Source: Calditrichota bacterium (GTDB lineage Bacteria; Calditrichota; Calditrichia; RBG-13-44-9; J042). Taken from it: DNA of 64,000 nt. The stretch spans positions 62,001-126,000 of the forward strand of contig JAADJD010000012.1 in NCBI GenBank assembly GCA_013150955.1, written 5' to 3'. A program made the translations under genes and the position numbers. Below the pieces are notes generated by a model. It was not told where the DNA came from. It did no database searches and saw only the letters and a list, made by a program, of their open reading frames with translations. Of this stretch, positions 9,314 through 18,500 are shown in pieces (within the stretch, counting starts at the first letter, position 1; every line of letters starts with the position of its first letter).

Positions 9314-10495
9314 TTATCCCTGATTGACCCGGACATGATCCCATTTTACATACTTCTTCCCCCGGAAATCATCCACGATGCCCAGAAAGGCGGCCAGGTT
9401 GATCAGGTGGTAATAGTATGGTAAGTAAAAGAGAATGGGAATGGGTTTTCCTTTTCTGTCCAGGTAATATCCGATAAGCGAAAACAAAACAAACAGGATT
9501 TCCAGAATTAAAACCACCCGGAAAAAGAGGGAATCGCTGAGTAAATTGATGGCAATGGTGGTAACATAGATGGTCAGCAGGAACACCCAATTAAACCAGC
9601 GGATAACTTTGTGAGAAAACAGCAGGAACAGGAATTTCCATTGTTTGCGAACATCGAACAATTTCAGGTATTTTTTGAATGCCCGCCAGCTGCGGTTAAC
9701 AATCCGCCGTTTGCGCCAGTATTCTTTGAGAAAATCGCTGGCGGCATATTCGTAACAGACGGCATGCGGATTAAAGACCCCGCGATAGCCTTTTGCCACA
9801 ATCTGCAGGGGATTCACAAAGTCGTTGATATCGTCTGCATGCAGCCGATCAAACAGATGCCGGCGAATGGCGTAGATGGCCCCGTCTCCGCCGACCACGG
9901 AATGGAAATCGGATTCCAGCTTTTTTATCCACAATTCGTACTTCCAGTACACGTTCTCACTGAAACTGGCGGGTGAGGTATCTTCTTCCAGATAAACCGC
10001 TTTGCCAACCACATATCCCACCCGATCATCGGCAAAGAAGCGCACCAGCTCGTGGATCGCATTTTTTTCATACATCGCATTGGCATCGGAGAAGATGACG
10101 ATATCGCCACTGGCACGATCCACTGCCAGATTTAATCCCGCCGTCTTCCCTCGACGCTCCGGCATGCGCAGAAGCTGAATCCGCGGATCCCGTTCCATCC
10201 AGCGCTGCACAATCTTATCGGTACCATCTGTGGAAGCATCCGAAACCACCAGAATCTCCAGCTTCTCTGCCGGATAGTCCAGTTCCACCGCATTCTGCAA
10301 TTTTTTATCCATTACGGCGGCTTCATTGAAAGCGGAAATAATCAGCGTTACCGCCGGTAAATCTTCCTGAGCAGTGGGTTGAACCCGATTCCGCTTTAAT
10401 AGTTGATAAGCGTACAAAATCAACGGATACAGCACATAATTATAAACCAGCAGAAAAACCGACACCCAGAATAATCCATACAAAATGGCCATCAT
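9314..10495 (-). CDS. Membrane-anchored glycosyltransferase family 2
   Basis: A 393-residue processive-type GT2 enzyme. One N-terminal hydrophobic segment (about residues 3-25) is followed by the GT-A domain. It starts with VTLIISAFNEAAVM, has VVSDASTDGT near residue 84 and the metal-binding IVIFSDANAMYEK near residue 133, and ends with an RRRIVNRSWRA-like motif corresponding to the (Q/R)xxRW region. Three or four C-terminal membrane segments begin near residue 290. Such enzymes polymerise or transfer sugars at the inner face of the membrane. Tandem ATG codons follow a GAGG motif. It lies 122 bp downstream of the phosphoesterase gene in the same orientation. The donor sugar is not evident. 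Confidence 0.87.
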   Translation of the reverse strand: MMAILYGLFWVSVFLLVYNYVLYPLILYAYQLLKRNRVQPTAQEDLPAVTLIISAFNEAAVMDKKLQNAVELDYPAEKLEILVVSDASTDGTDKIVQRWMERDPRIQLLRMPERRGKTAGLNLAVDRASGDIVIFSDANAMYEKNAIHELVRFFADDRVGYVVGKAVYLEEDTSPASFSENVYWKYELWIKKLESDFHSVVGGDGAIYAIRRHLFDRLHADDINDFVNPLQIVAKGYRGVFNPHAVCYEYAASDFLKEYWRKRRIVNRSWRAFKKYLKLFDVRKQWKFLFLLFSHKVIRWFNWVFLLTIYVTTIAINLLSDSLFFRVVLILEILFVLFSLIGYYLDRKGKPIPILFYLPYYYHLINLAAFLGIVDDFRGKKYVKWDHVRVNQG

Positions 10496-10617
10496 ATCGC
10501 CTCAATCCCTTCGTCTGCATCTATTTTTGTGAATGCACGTCAGAAAGAAAACATTCCGCCACCTGACTGTCACATTCTGTAATTTTAGTCCCCCAATTCG
10601 AAATTCAATCCTTCCCC

Positions 10618-11403
10618 CTACTTCGAAAGGGTATAATAAAACTTGCGGATGCGTTCTCTCAATTGCGCCGGCAGTCGACGAATCGAAAATCCGCCAAATA
10701 CCTCACGGTTCCGACGGGCAAGCAGCTGTTCCTCTTCATCGGTCAATCGAAATGGGTGGTAGGTTACCTGCTGGTTAACGGTATCGTACACCACAAAACT
10801 GAATGGTAAACCGTGCCGGGGAACCCCCACCGTACCCGGATTAATCAGATAATACCGATCCGTTTCAATCGTAATGCGGGATACCTCCTGCAGCCGTTCG
10901 ATGGTCTGGCATTCGCGATCGGCAACGAAAGCTTCCGGACGATGGGTATGCCCAAAAAAGACAATCTGCAAGCGGCGCTCTCGCATACCTTCGAAATTTC
11001 TCCTCGCCTTCTCCACGGTATTCACCGTCTGCTTCACATCCCACAAATTGGCATGCACACATACTACCTGATCATCCAGCGAAAGGGAAAACGGTAAATT
11101 TTGTAAAAATGCTTTTTCTTCCGCTGACAACAAATTTCGGGTTACTCTCAATGAATGCTGGGCCCGTTCGGCTATCCGGGAAAAACCGGACAACTCCCCC
11201 AATAACAATCCTTCGTGATTTCCTTTAACACAGGGAATGGAATAACGGCGGATGCGCTCAATACACTCCCGTGGGAACCCATTGTATCCCACCAGATCCC
11301 CCAGGCAGTAGAGGCGATCGATGGCGTTCTGCCGGGCAAATTGCAATACCCGCTCTAACCCAAATAAATTGCCATGAACGTCAGAAAAAATGAGATATTT
11401 CAT
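10618..11403 (-). CDS. Calcineurin-like metallophosphoesterase (YfcE-type)
   Basis: A 261-residue metallophosphoesterase. The binuclear metal-site motifs appear in order: IFSDVHGN at residues 5-12, CLGDLVGYN near residue 35, VKGNHEG near 60, VCVHANLW near 115 and VFFGHTHRPEA near 148. This is the complete D-x-H / GD / GNHE / H / GHTH set, so the enzyme should be active on a phosphodiester or phosphomonoester. Its ATG overlaps the stop of the upstream ATP-grasp gene by ATGA, so the two are translationally coupled. That pairing suggests it acts on a product of the ATP-grasp enzyme or on a phosphorylated glycan precursor. The substrate cannot be assigned. Confidence 0.88.
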   Translation of the reverse strand: MKYLIFSDVHGNLFGLERVLQFARQNAIDRLYCLGDLVGYNGFPRECIERIRRYSIPCVKGNHEGLLLGELSGFSRIAERAQHSLRVTRNLLSAEEKAFLQNLPFSLSLDDQVVCVHANLWDVKQTVNTVEKARRNFEGMRERRLQIVFFGHTHRPEAFVADRECQTIERLQEVSRITIETDRYYLINPGTVGVPRHGLPFSFVVYDTVNQQVTYHPFRLTDEEEQLLARRNREVFGGFSIRRLPAQLRERIRKFYYTLSK

Positions 11404-12590
11404 CCCAGCATCCGGCGTATGCGTCGAAAAACCCCTTTGATGGTCATGCGAATGCCATAAAGCACCGGGGGAAGATCATCCAGTGCCAGCGTTTTATAAA
11501 TCCGTTTACCCCGGTAGGTTTGCAGCCACTGCCAGAAACTGATTTTCCCCTTCTGGCGCAATTCCCAGAAGGCCTGGACATCATTCACAAAATTAAACCA
11601 GACAATGTCCTTGCGCCAATTCGTTACCTGCCCGTTCATGGGCATTCCGATCAGGTACTGGTAGGCCAGGTAAGGAATGTTCACCCCACCCCGCGCCCCC
11701 AGATAATGCCACATATTGTACCGGGTGGGATTGAGTTCCAGTAAGTACAGTTTGCCCGTTCGTTCGTCCAGTTTGTAATCAATCTTAATCGGCCCTTTAA
11801 ATTGGATGCGTTCCAACAACTCCAGGCTCATTTCCACCACACCGGGATAATCGGTTAATCGCAACGCGCAGCTTTCGCCATAATCGCTGGGATATGTACG
11901 GATCTTCCGCCCCACAAAATATCCCAGCGGTTGGGACGTTTCGGTAAAAAAACTGTGGAAACTGATGATATTGGATTCCGGGCCAGGAATGTATTGTTGC
12001 ACCACATATTCAATATTTTCTTTTTCCACCAGCTCCCGTACTTCCTGGAACTGGTCGGCATTCTCGATGAGGATTCCCTTGTAATGCTTACCGCCATATC
12101 GCCTCACCGCTTCACTGTCGAACCAATTCAAACGAATGATGGGCTTGATCATCACCGGATACTCCAGCTGGCGCGCATCATCCAGCTCCTGCCGGGAATA
12201 AGTAGCCGGTATGGGAAATTTATTTTTACGCGCAAAATCAATAAATTTTTCTTTATTTAGAATCGTTTCCAGCACATCCTTATCAACGGAGACGAAGCGA
12301 AACATCCGGCGCATGTCCTCCCAGTACTTCAACATCATTTTCAGATGCCCATCATTACTACAATAAAATGGATGGCCTTCACCAATTTCTTCAACGATTT
12401 TCACCAGCGTCTGGAATGCCCCTTCCATATCCTTTTCGGGATTGGGCATCTGATACCCCCGGATGCATTTCCGGGAATAGGTAATGCGTAAATCGCCGCG
12501 GGAGGTAATCCCCACAAAGGGCACGCCGGCCAGGGTAAAGCACCGCCCTAACATTAAATTGCCAATAACCACAGGAACGTTTTTATCCAT
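11400..12590 (-). CDS. ATP-grasp carboxylate-amine ligase-like protein (second of two)
   Basis: A 396-residue ATP-grasp protein. A GTG lies directly before the ATG at 12590. I chose the ATG because an AGGTG motif lies just upstream. The pre-grasp domain starts VPVVIGNLMLGRCFTLAGVP. The grasp core has YPVMIKPIIRLNWFDSE near residue 145 and the metal/ATP motif LYLLELNPTRYNMWHYLG near residue 290. It is a diverged paralogue of the protein at 6735-7955, with the same GGVN-x-P motif and the FWQW / YRG C-terminal extension. It is coupled to a metallophosphoesterase by an ATGA overlap. Relatives include D-aspartate ligase-like and predicted carboxylate-amine ligases. A role in amino-acid decoration of the polysaccharide is inference from context. 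Confidence 0.82.
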   Translation of the reverse strand: MDKNVPVVIGNLMLGRCFTLAGVPFVGITSRGDLRITYSRKCIRGYQMPNPEKDMEGAFQTLVKIVEEIGEGHPFYCSNDGHLKMMLKYWEDMRRMFRFVSVDKDVLETILNKEKFIDFARKNKFPIPATYSRQELDDARQLEYPVMIKPIIRLNWFDSEAVRRYGGKHYKGILIENADQFQEVRELVEKENIEYVVQQYIPGPESNIISFHSFFTETSQPLGYFVGRKIRTYPSDYGESCALRLTDYPGVVEMSLELLERIQFKGPIKIDYKLDERTGKLYLLELNPTRYNMWHYLGARGGVNIPYLAYQYLIGMPMNGQVTNWRKDIVWFNFVNDVQAFWELRQKGKISFWQWLQTYRGKRIYKTLALDDLPPVLYGIRMTIKGVFRRIRRMLG

Positions 12591-12680
12591 CACACCTTTT
12601 CTCTATTTCTAACTTCCATGAATGGCCCGTTGATTTGGTGAGTCCTTTCAAGCGGGATAACCTTTCGAGCGGTTAACCAT

Positions 12681-13042
12681 AAACCCGGATTATGCATTTG
12701 CCTACGAATAACACGAATTAACACAAATAAAACCCAAATAACGAGTTAAACCACGAATCACGCGAATGAATTCGAATAAAATCAACAAAATAGCGAATAT
12801 ATCCAGGAAAACATTTTCATTCAGATAGAATCAAGACATTTTCATTCAGATAGAATCAAGTGCATTCTATTATTTTTATTGGTGTTAATTCGTGTAATTC
12901 GTGGTTTTAATGCATAATCTGGGTAAAAATAATCCATTGGATTATATCTGGATGAGAATGTGTTCCGGAGCTTATTCGCGACTTTGTGAACATTTTTTGA
13001 AAGAATTCACCAGATTCGCGGCTTCAAGCATCATCCGGGTTA
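12681..13042. repeat. Nested intergenic repeat, copy 1
   Basis: This fills most of the 531-bp gap between the second ATP-grasp gene and the FemAB-like gene; no gene is visible in it. An outer element (Y to X) begins at 12681 and is interrupted after 'aacacaaataaaa'. An inner element (X to Y, about 12731-12922) is inserted there, and the outer one resumes with 'aaaaataatccattgg' and ends near 13042. The inner copy carries a perfect tandem duplication of a 25-bp unit at 12811-12835 and 12836-12860. Confidence 0.85.
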
Positions 13043-13121
13043 AAGGATAGTCGTGAATTGGCGGTAAAAGTTACATTCAGATTCCATGAAGGTAGGCCAT
13101 TCCGGGTTAAGATTCAAAAGG

Positions 13122-14168
13122 CTATGCCGGAATATTGCGAATAATATAAGGCCCCACGGTATTGGTAAAAATTAACGGCATCTTCTGCCACACACGAACC
13201 ATCATCTCGTAGCGCGGATTTCGAGGACTGATCTCTGGCAGGGACTCTCCTTCCGGCAATGCGTAATACCAGTACAGTTGTTTCTCTTCCGCACCCCATT
13301 GTTTCTTAAATCGACAGGTGCCACTTCCGGGAGTACAGCGGCCAAAGTCAAACACCTTGCATCCTTTGTGAATCGCCAGCTTTAACGATTCCCAGTACAA
13401 CAACATGTTTGGACTGAAGCGGTTGTAGGCTTTCAACGACGATGCCCAGGGAATTTCCATTACCGATTTGTACTGAATGAGAAAGGATGCGGCTACGGGA
13501 ATGTCCTCATCGCTGTAAACCACCACGATGAAGGCATTCTCCGGAAAACGATTGAGAATGTTTTGAAAGAAGGATTTGCTGTATACTGGTGTACCCAGAT
13601 CTCTCATATTGTGTGAAAAAACATAATAAAAGTCGTCCACCAGATCCACCCCTCCAGAACGCACAAACATGTGCTCTTTTAAGGGACGGCGAATCTGGCT
13701 CCGCAGCTTGGATTTGAAAGACGTCCAGAGTGCCTCATCCTCAGCAGGGAGTGGTAACAAGTAGGTGACCTTGTGGGTTTTCACGGCCAGCGGTGTCTCA
13801 AACGGGCGATGCATCCGTAATTCCACATATTCAATGTCCAGCTGTTTTCTGAAATCTGCTAAAAACCGCGCTACGTCAGCCATTAAATCATCCTGCTGTA
13901 ACAGAGGCCCCCCGTAATTGACAAACGGGAGGGAAACCGCAAACTTCCCAAAAAACAGGGATTTAAAGTGGGTAATGGGCAATACCCCAACAATTTCCTG
14001 ATTCGGGTTGCGGAACACCACATAATAGGGATGGTGGCCAAACGTCTCCCAGATCATTTCGTTCCAGGAGCTGAGATGATACAGCCGACTGTCCGGATGT
14101 TGCTCCACAAATGCATCCCACCCGGAAGGCGGCTTATGACTGACTTCGATGGTAATCGGATTGCTCAT
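13122..14168 (-). CDS. FemAB-family protein, PEP-CTERM/exosortase-locus type
   Basis: A 348-residue FemAB/GNAT-fold protein. It has the N-terminal GWDAFVEQHPDSRLYHLSSW segment typical of the 'FemAB family PEP-CTERM system-associated protein' group. Further on are the LRSQIRRPLKEH basic stretch near residue 160 and the C-terminal KVFDFGRCTPGSGTCRFKKQ motif near 270-290. Family members are thought to transfer amino acids or acyl groups in exopolysaccharide or peptidoglycan assembly. The ATG starts one base after the stop of the BY-kinase gene, so the pair is translationally linked. It is distinct from the second GNAT-like protein at 8000-9124. The acceptor is unknown. Confidence 0.82.
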   Translation of the reverse strand: MSNPITIEVSHKPPSGWDAFVEQHPDSRLYHLSSWNEMIWETFGHHPYYVVFRNPNQEIVGVLPITHFKSLFFGKFAVSLPFVNYGGPLLQQDDLMADVARFLADFRKQLDIEYVELRMHRPFETPLAVKTHKVTYLLPLPAEDEALWTSFKSKLRSQIRRPLKEHMFVRSGGVDLVDDFYYVFSHNMRDLGTPVYSKSFFQNILNRFPENAFIVVVYSDEDIPVAASFLIQYKSVMEIPWASSLKAYNRFSPNMLLYWESLKLAIHKGCKVFDFGRCTPGSGTCRFKKQWGAEEKQLYWYYALPEGESLPEISPRNPRYEMMVRVWQKMPLIFTNTVGPYIIRNIPA

Positions 14169-14169
14169 C

Positions 14170-16524
14170 TTAGTAATTGTAATAGGAATACTGGTATTGA
14201 TTCTTTTTCAGATCGACTTTCACCGCATTGAGAATCAATCCCATAACTTTCCGTTGAAGATTGGGATACTCCTCGATTTTTTGCACCAGATGATCCACAT
14301 TGGTGGTACCGGCCCGGATCACAATCAGCACGGCATCCACATAATTGGACAGGATGGCACCATCGGAGCTGGCCTGAAACGGTGCCGTATCCAGAATAAT
14401 CATCCCGAATTTCTTCCGCAGCACGCTCAACAGCATGGCCATTCGCTCCGACCCCAGCATTTCCGTGGGATTGGGAATGGGTGAACCAGCAGTAATGAGA
14501 TACAAATTGGGGATAAACGTGTTTTGAATCAGCTTGCTCAAATTCTCGTAATCCACTGTGGCATTGGAAATCAGGAAATCGCTCAATCCCGGTTTCTTTT
14601 TATTCCCGAAGACATTGTGCAACACCCCGCGACGCAAATCCGCATCGATTAACAGGGTGGAGATTTTCTGCTGGGCGATGGTAATGGCCAGATTGGCAGC
14701 CGTCAGGGACTTGCCTTCGTTGGGACGCAGGCTGGTTACAATGAATGAGGAAAAATCCTGATTCTGATTCATGTACAGGATTTTCGTCCGAAGATCCCGA
14801 TACGACTCGGATTCCAGGGTGGGTGAGTAATCCAGGGTAATCAGCTTTGGATCGCGTTTGCCCTTAAGTTCCTCAAAATCATCCGGTAATTCCTTGTCAT
14901 CTTTAATAATGGGAATGCTTCCCAGCACGGGATATTTCACGCGGGTTTGCAATTCATCGGCGTTCTGCACGGTTTTATCGAAGAATTCGATGACCAGGGC
15001 CAGACCAAATCCCAGTCCCAGTGCAATGAAAATCCCCACCAGGCCTTTTTTAATGATCACCGCCAGCACTCCCTGAGGCGGTGGAGGCGTTCCGTAATCC
15101 ACGATGAATACGTCACTGACTTCCACCTCATTTTCGATTTTGGCGGCATTGTACCGCGCCAGAATGCGCCGATACAGATCGTTTTTCACTTCCTGATCCC
15201 GAAGCAGTTCGGCGAGTTCAAGTTCCTTGGCCGGCAATTTCCGGAGCTTTGCCCTCTCGGAAGCAATCTTGGATTGAATCTGTCGCTTGCGGGATTCCAG
15301 TTTGGAAATGTGATCTCGCGCAGCCGCCTCTATCTTCATGAACAAATTGTTGAATTGCTGTTCGTTTTCCTTCACAAAGGGATGCGACATGGCATACTGG
15401 CTCAACAGGTCGTTGCGTTTGGCTTGCAGCTCGGCAAATTCGCTGCGAAAGGCGGTGGCCGTGGGCACGCGTTCCGTTTCCAGGAAGGTCAACAATTCCC
15501 GGGCAGCAGAAATTTTTTCATCCATATCCGTAGCCTGCCGCATGCGGCGAATCAATCCCTGCAAATCCTCGATCTTCAAATCGATTGAATTGATGTTGTC
15601 TTCCAGCGAGGCTACCGAGCTAACCCGCATGCCAGCATCGGCGGTTAAAACCACCCAGGGATACCGTTCCCGAAAGCGTTTCAACCGATCATTTGCCGCA
15701 TCCAGATCTTTCTTGGCCAGTTGTAACTGATCTTCCAGGATGCGCAAAACCTCATCACTCTTATAACGTTTCATTTTAAGATTCAACTGGACGAATAGCT
15801 CCGCCAGGGTGTTCACGATCTTGGCGGCCATATTGGGATCTTTGTGACGGGCCGTGATGGTCAAAATGGTCTGATACCGATCCAGTTTATATTCGATCGT
15901 TCGACGGAGCCACTCGATGGCCAGTTTAAAATCGTTAATTTTAAACTCGACCTCCTTTAGCTTCTTGCGCTGAAAAATCTCTGGCCGGAGTACAAACCAG
16001 AAATTGTTCACCCGAACCGTATCGCCGGGACGAAAACGCGCAATCAAACTGTCCGAAATGTCCCGTTTCTTATCCGTATAAAGCAATTTAAATCCCCCAC
16101 CGTCTGGGACAATCTTGTACATTCCGGGAATTGAAGAGCGATTGACCATTACGGTATCAAACAAATCATGACGCCGGACGCCGTCGGTAACCATGGACAG
16201 GTTAAGCTGTAATTTTTCCACCACCTGTCCCAGTAAAAGATTCGTCTTAATTAAACTGGCCTTCCCCACGTTTATGGGGCGCCGTTCCACCACACCAACC
16301 GCACTCATGCTCCGTGGATCCTGAAACGTCAACAGAGCGGTGGAGGTGTAGGTGGGCTTCCCCTGAAAAACGATGACAAATGCCATCCAGAACAGGAAGA
16401 AAATGAAGGATGTAACAACGATGATCCACTTGCGCTTTTGTAAAATTCTTAAATACTTCTTAATTTCATTTTCGGTCTGTCCGGAAACCTGACCAAATCC
16501 ATTATTTTTGCTGTTTGAACTCAT
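14170..16524 (-). CDS. Polysaccharide co-polymerase fused to BY-kinase (Wzz/Wzc-type tyrosine autokinase)
   Basis: A 784-residue chain-length regulator with a cytoplasmic tyrosine kinase. A Wzz domain starts near residue 20, with membrane helices at about 33-54 and 485-515 and long coiled-coil-like stretches at about 250-290 and 360-450 in the periplasmic part. The kinase has Walker A PNEGKS at 601-606, Walker A' LLIDADLRR at 624-632 and Walker B MIILDTAP around 708-715. The last eight residues hold a tyrosine cluster (Y777, Y779, Y781, Y782, Y784), the usual autophosphorylation site. It works with the Wza-like protein encoded 20 bp upstream to set polymer length and export. All catalytic motifs look intact. 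Confidence 0.93.
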   Translation of the reverse strand: MSSNSKNNGFGQVSGQTENEIKKYLRILQKRKWIIVVTSFIFFLFWMAFVIVFQGKPTYTSTALLTFQDPRSMSAVGVVERRPINVGKASLIKTNLLLGQVVEKLQLNLSMVTDGVRRHDLFDTVMVNRSSIPGMYKIVPDGGGFKLLYTDKKRDISDSLIARFRPGDTVRVNNFWFVLRPEIFQRKKLKEVEFKINDFKLAIEWLRRTIEYKLDRYQTILTITARHKDPNMAAKIVNTLAELFVQLNLKMKRYKSDEVLRILEDQLQLAKKDLDAANDRLKRFRERYPWVVLTADAGMRVSSVASLEDNINSIDLKIEDLQGLIRRMRQATDMDEKISAARELLTFLETERVPTATAFRSEFAELQAKRNDLLSQYAMSHPFVKENEQQFNNLFMKIEAAARDHISKLESRKRQIQSKIASERAKLRKLPAKELELAELLRDQEVKNDLYRRILARYNAAKIENEVEVSDVFIVDYGTPPPPQGVLAVIIKKGLVGIFIALGLGFGLALVIEFFDKTVQNADELQTRVKYPVLGSIPIIKDDKELPDDFEELKGKRDPKLITLDYSPTLESESYRDLRTKILYMNQNQDFSSFIVTSLRPNEGKSLTAANLAITIAQQKISTLLIDADLRRGVLHNVFGNKKKPGLSDFLISNATVDYENLSKLIQNTFIPNLYLITAGSPIPNPTEMLGSERMAMLLSVLRKKFGMIILDTAPFQASSDGAILSNYVDAVLIVIRAGTTNVDHLVQKIEEYPNLQRKVMGLILNAVKVDLKKNQYQYSYYNY

Positions 16525-16544
16525 ATCTTATCCCCAAATCGTTT

Positions 16545-17282
16545 TTATCTCCTGATCAAAATTGTTCTTTGATAGGTGTAGTAAAGGGTGAACAATGTGG
16601 TAAACATGGTCACCACCGGCATGTAGCGGAGTATTTTATCCATCAAACCTGGCTTCCCTGGTGTTTTAACCCAGATTTGATCTCCTGATCGAAATCCCAT
16701 GGTGCGCAAGGAGGTTCCTTTTTGCAGGTACGGAATCAGGTCCTTCTGAATGATCTTGCGATCCCGTTCCCAGCGCATTTCTTTCAGTCCTTCCTCGTCC
16801 AGGGTTCCCCCCACGCGATGCATGACTTCCCACAAGGTCATATCCGGATCCACATAATAAAACCCCGGACGCGGCACGCCACCCAGAACACTGATCCGAA
16901 TCATCGGGCGTACCACGATGTACGGATACCGTAAATAGTCCTTAAAATTTTCCTGAATGAACTCGATGAATTCCTGTTTGGACATATCGGTGATTTTTAC
17001 CTTTCCAATAATGGGCAGATCGATGTACCCGCGATCATCGATCGGGAAGACCTGATTCAAAAACGAGGTGGTGTCTGGAAATACCGAGATTTCCACCGCA
17101 TCCCCGGGAACAAAAACGGATTTCTTTACCGTAAATGCCTGAGGTGCCTTCGGCGTGCTGGCCTCACTTCCGGTATTGAGCACGGGCATGGCCCACCCTA
17201 TTTGAGGGGTCATCAACAAAAGACCAATGAGGAGCACCACAACGGGCTTCAACCATCGGGTCTGTTTGACATGTCGAATCAC
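16545..17282 (-). CDS. Polysaccharide export protein (Wza-like, SLBB domain)
   Basis: A 245-residue export protein. I chose a GTG start at 17282 because TTGGAGG lies five bases upstream; an in-frame ATG at 17297 overlaps that site and has no ribosome-binding site. The N-terminus is a signal peptide or anchor (WLKPVVVLLIGLLLMTP). The Poly_export domain starts at about residue 40 (FVPGDAVEISVFPDTT) and has the DDRGYIDLPIIGKV motif, followed by an SLBB-like repeat (ISVLGGVPRPGFYYVDPDMT). A hydrophobic segment lies near the C-terminus (MPVVTMFTTLFTLYYTY). No lipobox is seen, unlike classic Wza. It lies between the STAS gene (24 bp away) and the BY-kinase gene and probably forms the outer part of the export channel. 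Confidence 0.88.
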   Translation of the reverse strand: MIRHVKQTRWLKPVVVLLIGLLLMTPQIGWAMPVLNTGSEASTPKAPQAFTVKKSVFVPGDAVEISVFPDTTSFLNQVFPIDDRGYIDLPIIGKVKITDMSKQEFIEFIQENFKDYLRYPYIVVRPMIRISVLGGVPRPGFYYVDPDMTLWEVMHRVGGTLDEEGLKEMRWERDRKIIQKDLIPYLQKGTSLRTMGFRSGDQIWVKTPGKPGLMDKILRYMPVVTMFTTLFTLYYTYQRTILIRR

Positions 17283-17306
17283 TCTAACCTCCAACATTTT
17301 TCCAAA

Positions 17307-18170
17307 TTAACAGGACCGGTAATAGCGATATCGCTTTTCTTTGGTATCCAGTTCCAGCTGTTTTAATAATCGGCGCAATTTGAAATAGCCAATTTTAACG
17401 TTTCCAAATTCCGGGTGACGCAACATTTTCCGGATTTTCCAGGGCCCGAAATGCGGAAACTGGGCAACAATCGCACGGACCTTTTCGGGCAGTGGCAGAA
17501 TTTTAAAATCCGGAGGTCGTTCCACGGTTACCGGATTGAATTCCACATGCACCTTGTCCCGGGTGTCGCCACCAATGTTGAGGTCCTTCTCCACCACATC
17601 TTCCAGTTCGATATCGATGTCTTCCTCGATAATCTCCGGTTCCTCGTGCTGGTTGTTATTATTGCTTCCACCAATCTGTTCCAGAATATCGTTGATTTCG
17701 GTGGTTGAAGTCTCCACTTCCTGCTGAGGTTCACTGGCCTCTTCCCGCGTTTGACGGGCCTCATCCACATGGGTTACCGACGGCTTGGCATTCGCAGGTT
17801 CCTGGCCATGGGTAAAGCTGGCCAGGGCTTCTTCCACGGAGGGGTACTCTGACAGAATGTGGTAAAATTCCAGCATCTGATAGACTTCGTAAATTTCCGG
17901 GCTCATGTTCACCAGTTTGATGTCGCCCCCATTCTCCCGGAATCGCTTAATTTCTCCGATCAACACGCCCCAGCCGGCACTACTCATATAAACCAGATCC
18001 TTCAAATCGAAAATCAGTTTATAAGTGCCGCTTTCCAGGCTGTTGTCTATGGTTTTCTGGAGCAAATGCACGTTGGCCTGGTCGACGTATCCACTTAACT
18101 CCACCAGGGCAATCTGGCCATCTTCATCCAGAAATTTGGTTTCGATTTTGATTCCTTCTTGATCGATCAT
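17307..18170 (-). CDS. STAS-domain protein with DNA-binding-like C-terminal tail
   Basis: A 287-residue protein in three parts. Residues 1-115 form a STAS domain of the anti-sigma-factor antagonist type, with the phosphorylatable-serine loop VYMSSAGWGVLIGE near residue 60. Residues about 120-205 are a very acidic, low-complexity linker. Residues about 215-287 are basic and helical. They include HFGPWKIRKMLRHPEFG and KLRRLLKQLELDTKEKRYRY, a pattern like the paired helices of winged-helix or homeodomain-like DNA-binding domains. A regulator that switches partners through STAS and binds nucleic acid through the tail would fit, but the tail assignment is by eye. It starts the Wza/BY-kinase block, with a 331-bp gap upstream. 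Confidence 0.75.
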   Translation of the reverse strand: MIDQEGIKIETKFLDEDGQIALVELSGYVDQANVHLLQKTIDNSLESGTYKLIFDLKDLVYMSSAGWGVLIGEIKRFRENGGDIKLVNMSPEIYEVYQMLEFYHILSEYPSVEEALASFTHGQEPANAKPSVTHVDEARQTREEASEPQQEVETSTTEINDILEQIGGSNNNNQHEEPEIIEEDIDIELEDVVEKDLNIGGDTRDKVHVEFNPVTVERPPDFKILPLPEKVRAIVAQFPHFGPWKIRKMLRHPEFGNVKIGYFKLRRLLKQLELDTKEKRYRYYRSC

Positions 18171-18500
18171 TGGTCTTTCTTCAGTTTTTATTCAATTCGA
18201 TTTTAGTTGGTTAAACCTGCACATAATTGGAAAAACGGACACGGCATTTTCACTCGGATTTGTTAGAACATTATATTTAACATTTACTGCCCACATTTCA
18301 AACCAAATTTTTTAAACCCTGCAATGGATGAAAACCCAACGTTCACTTATTCCGCCATTAACGGATTGGAAGAGTTGTTAACAAATCCGCGCAGCCAATC
18401 AAACAGGTTTGAAGCCCCCACATTTTGGTTTTGTTTTGAGGACACGCTTAATTTCCCACAAGTACAATCGGGTATTGTGACCCTTCGCAAAAAATGCCAT
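18171..18500. other. 330-bp gap without a recognisable gene
   Basis: AT-rich sequence between the DUF3473 deacetylase gene and the STAS gene. It presumably holds the promoter of the STAS/Wza/BY-kinase block, but I could not pick out convincing -35 and -10 boxes. The intergenic repeat family is absent here. A 61-codon frame on the plus strand (18324-18509) has no supporting features. Confidence 0.4.
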
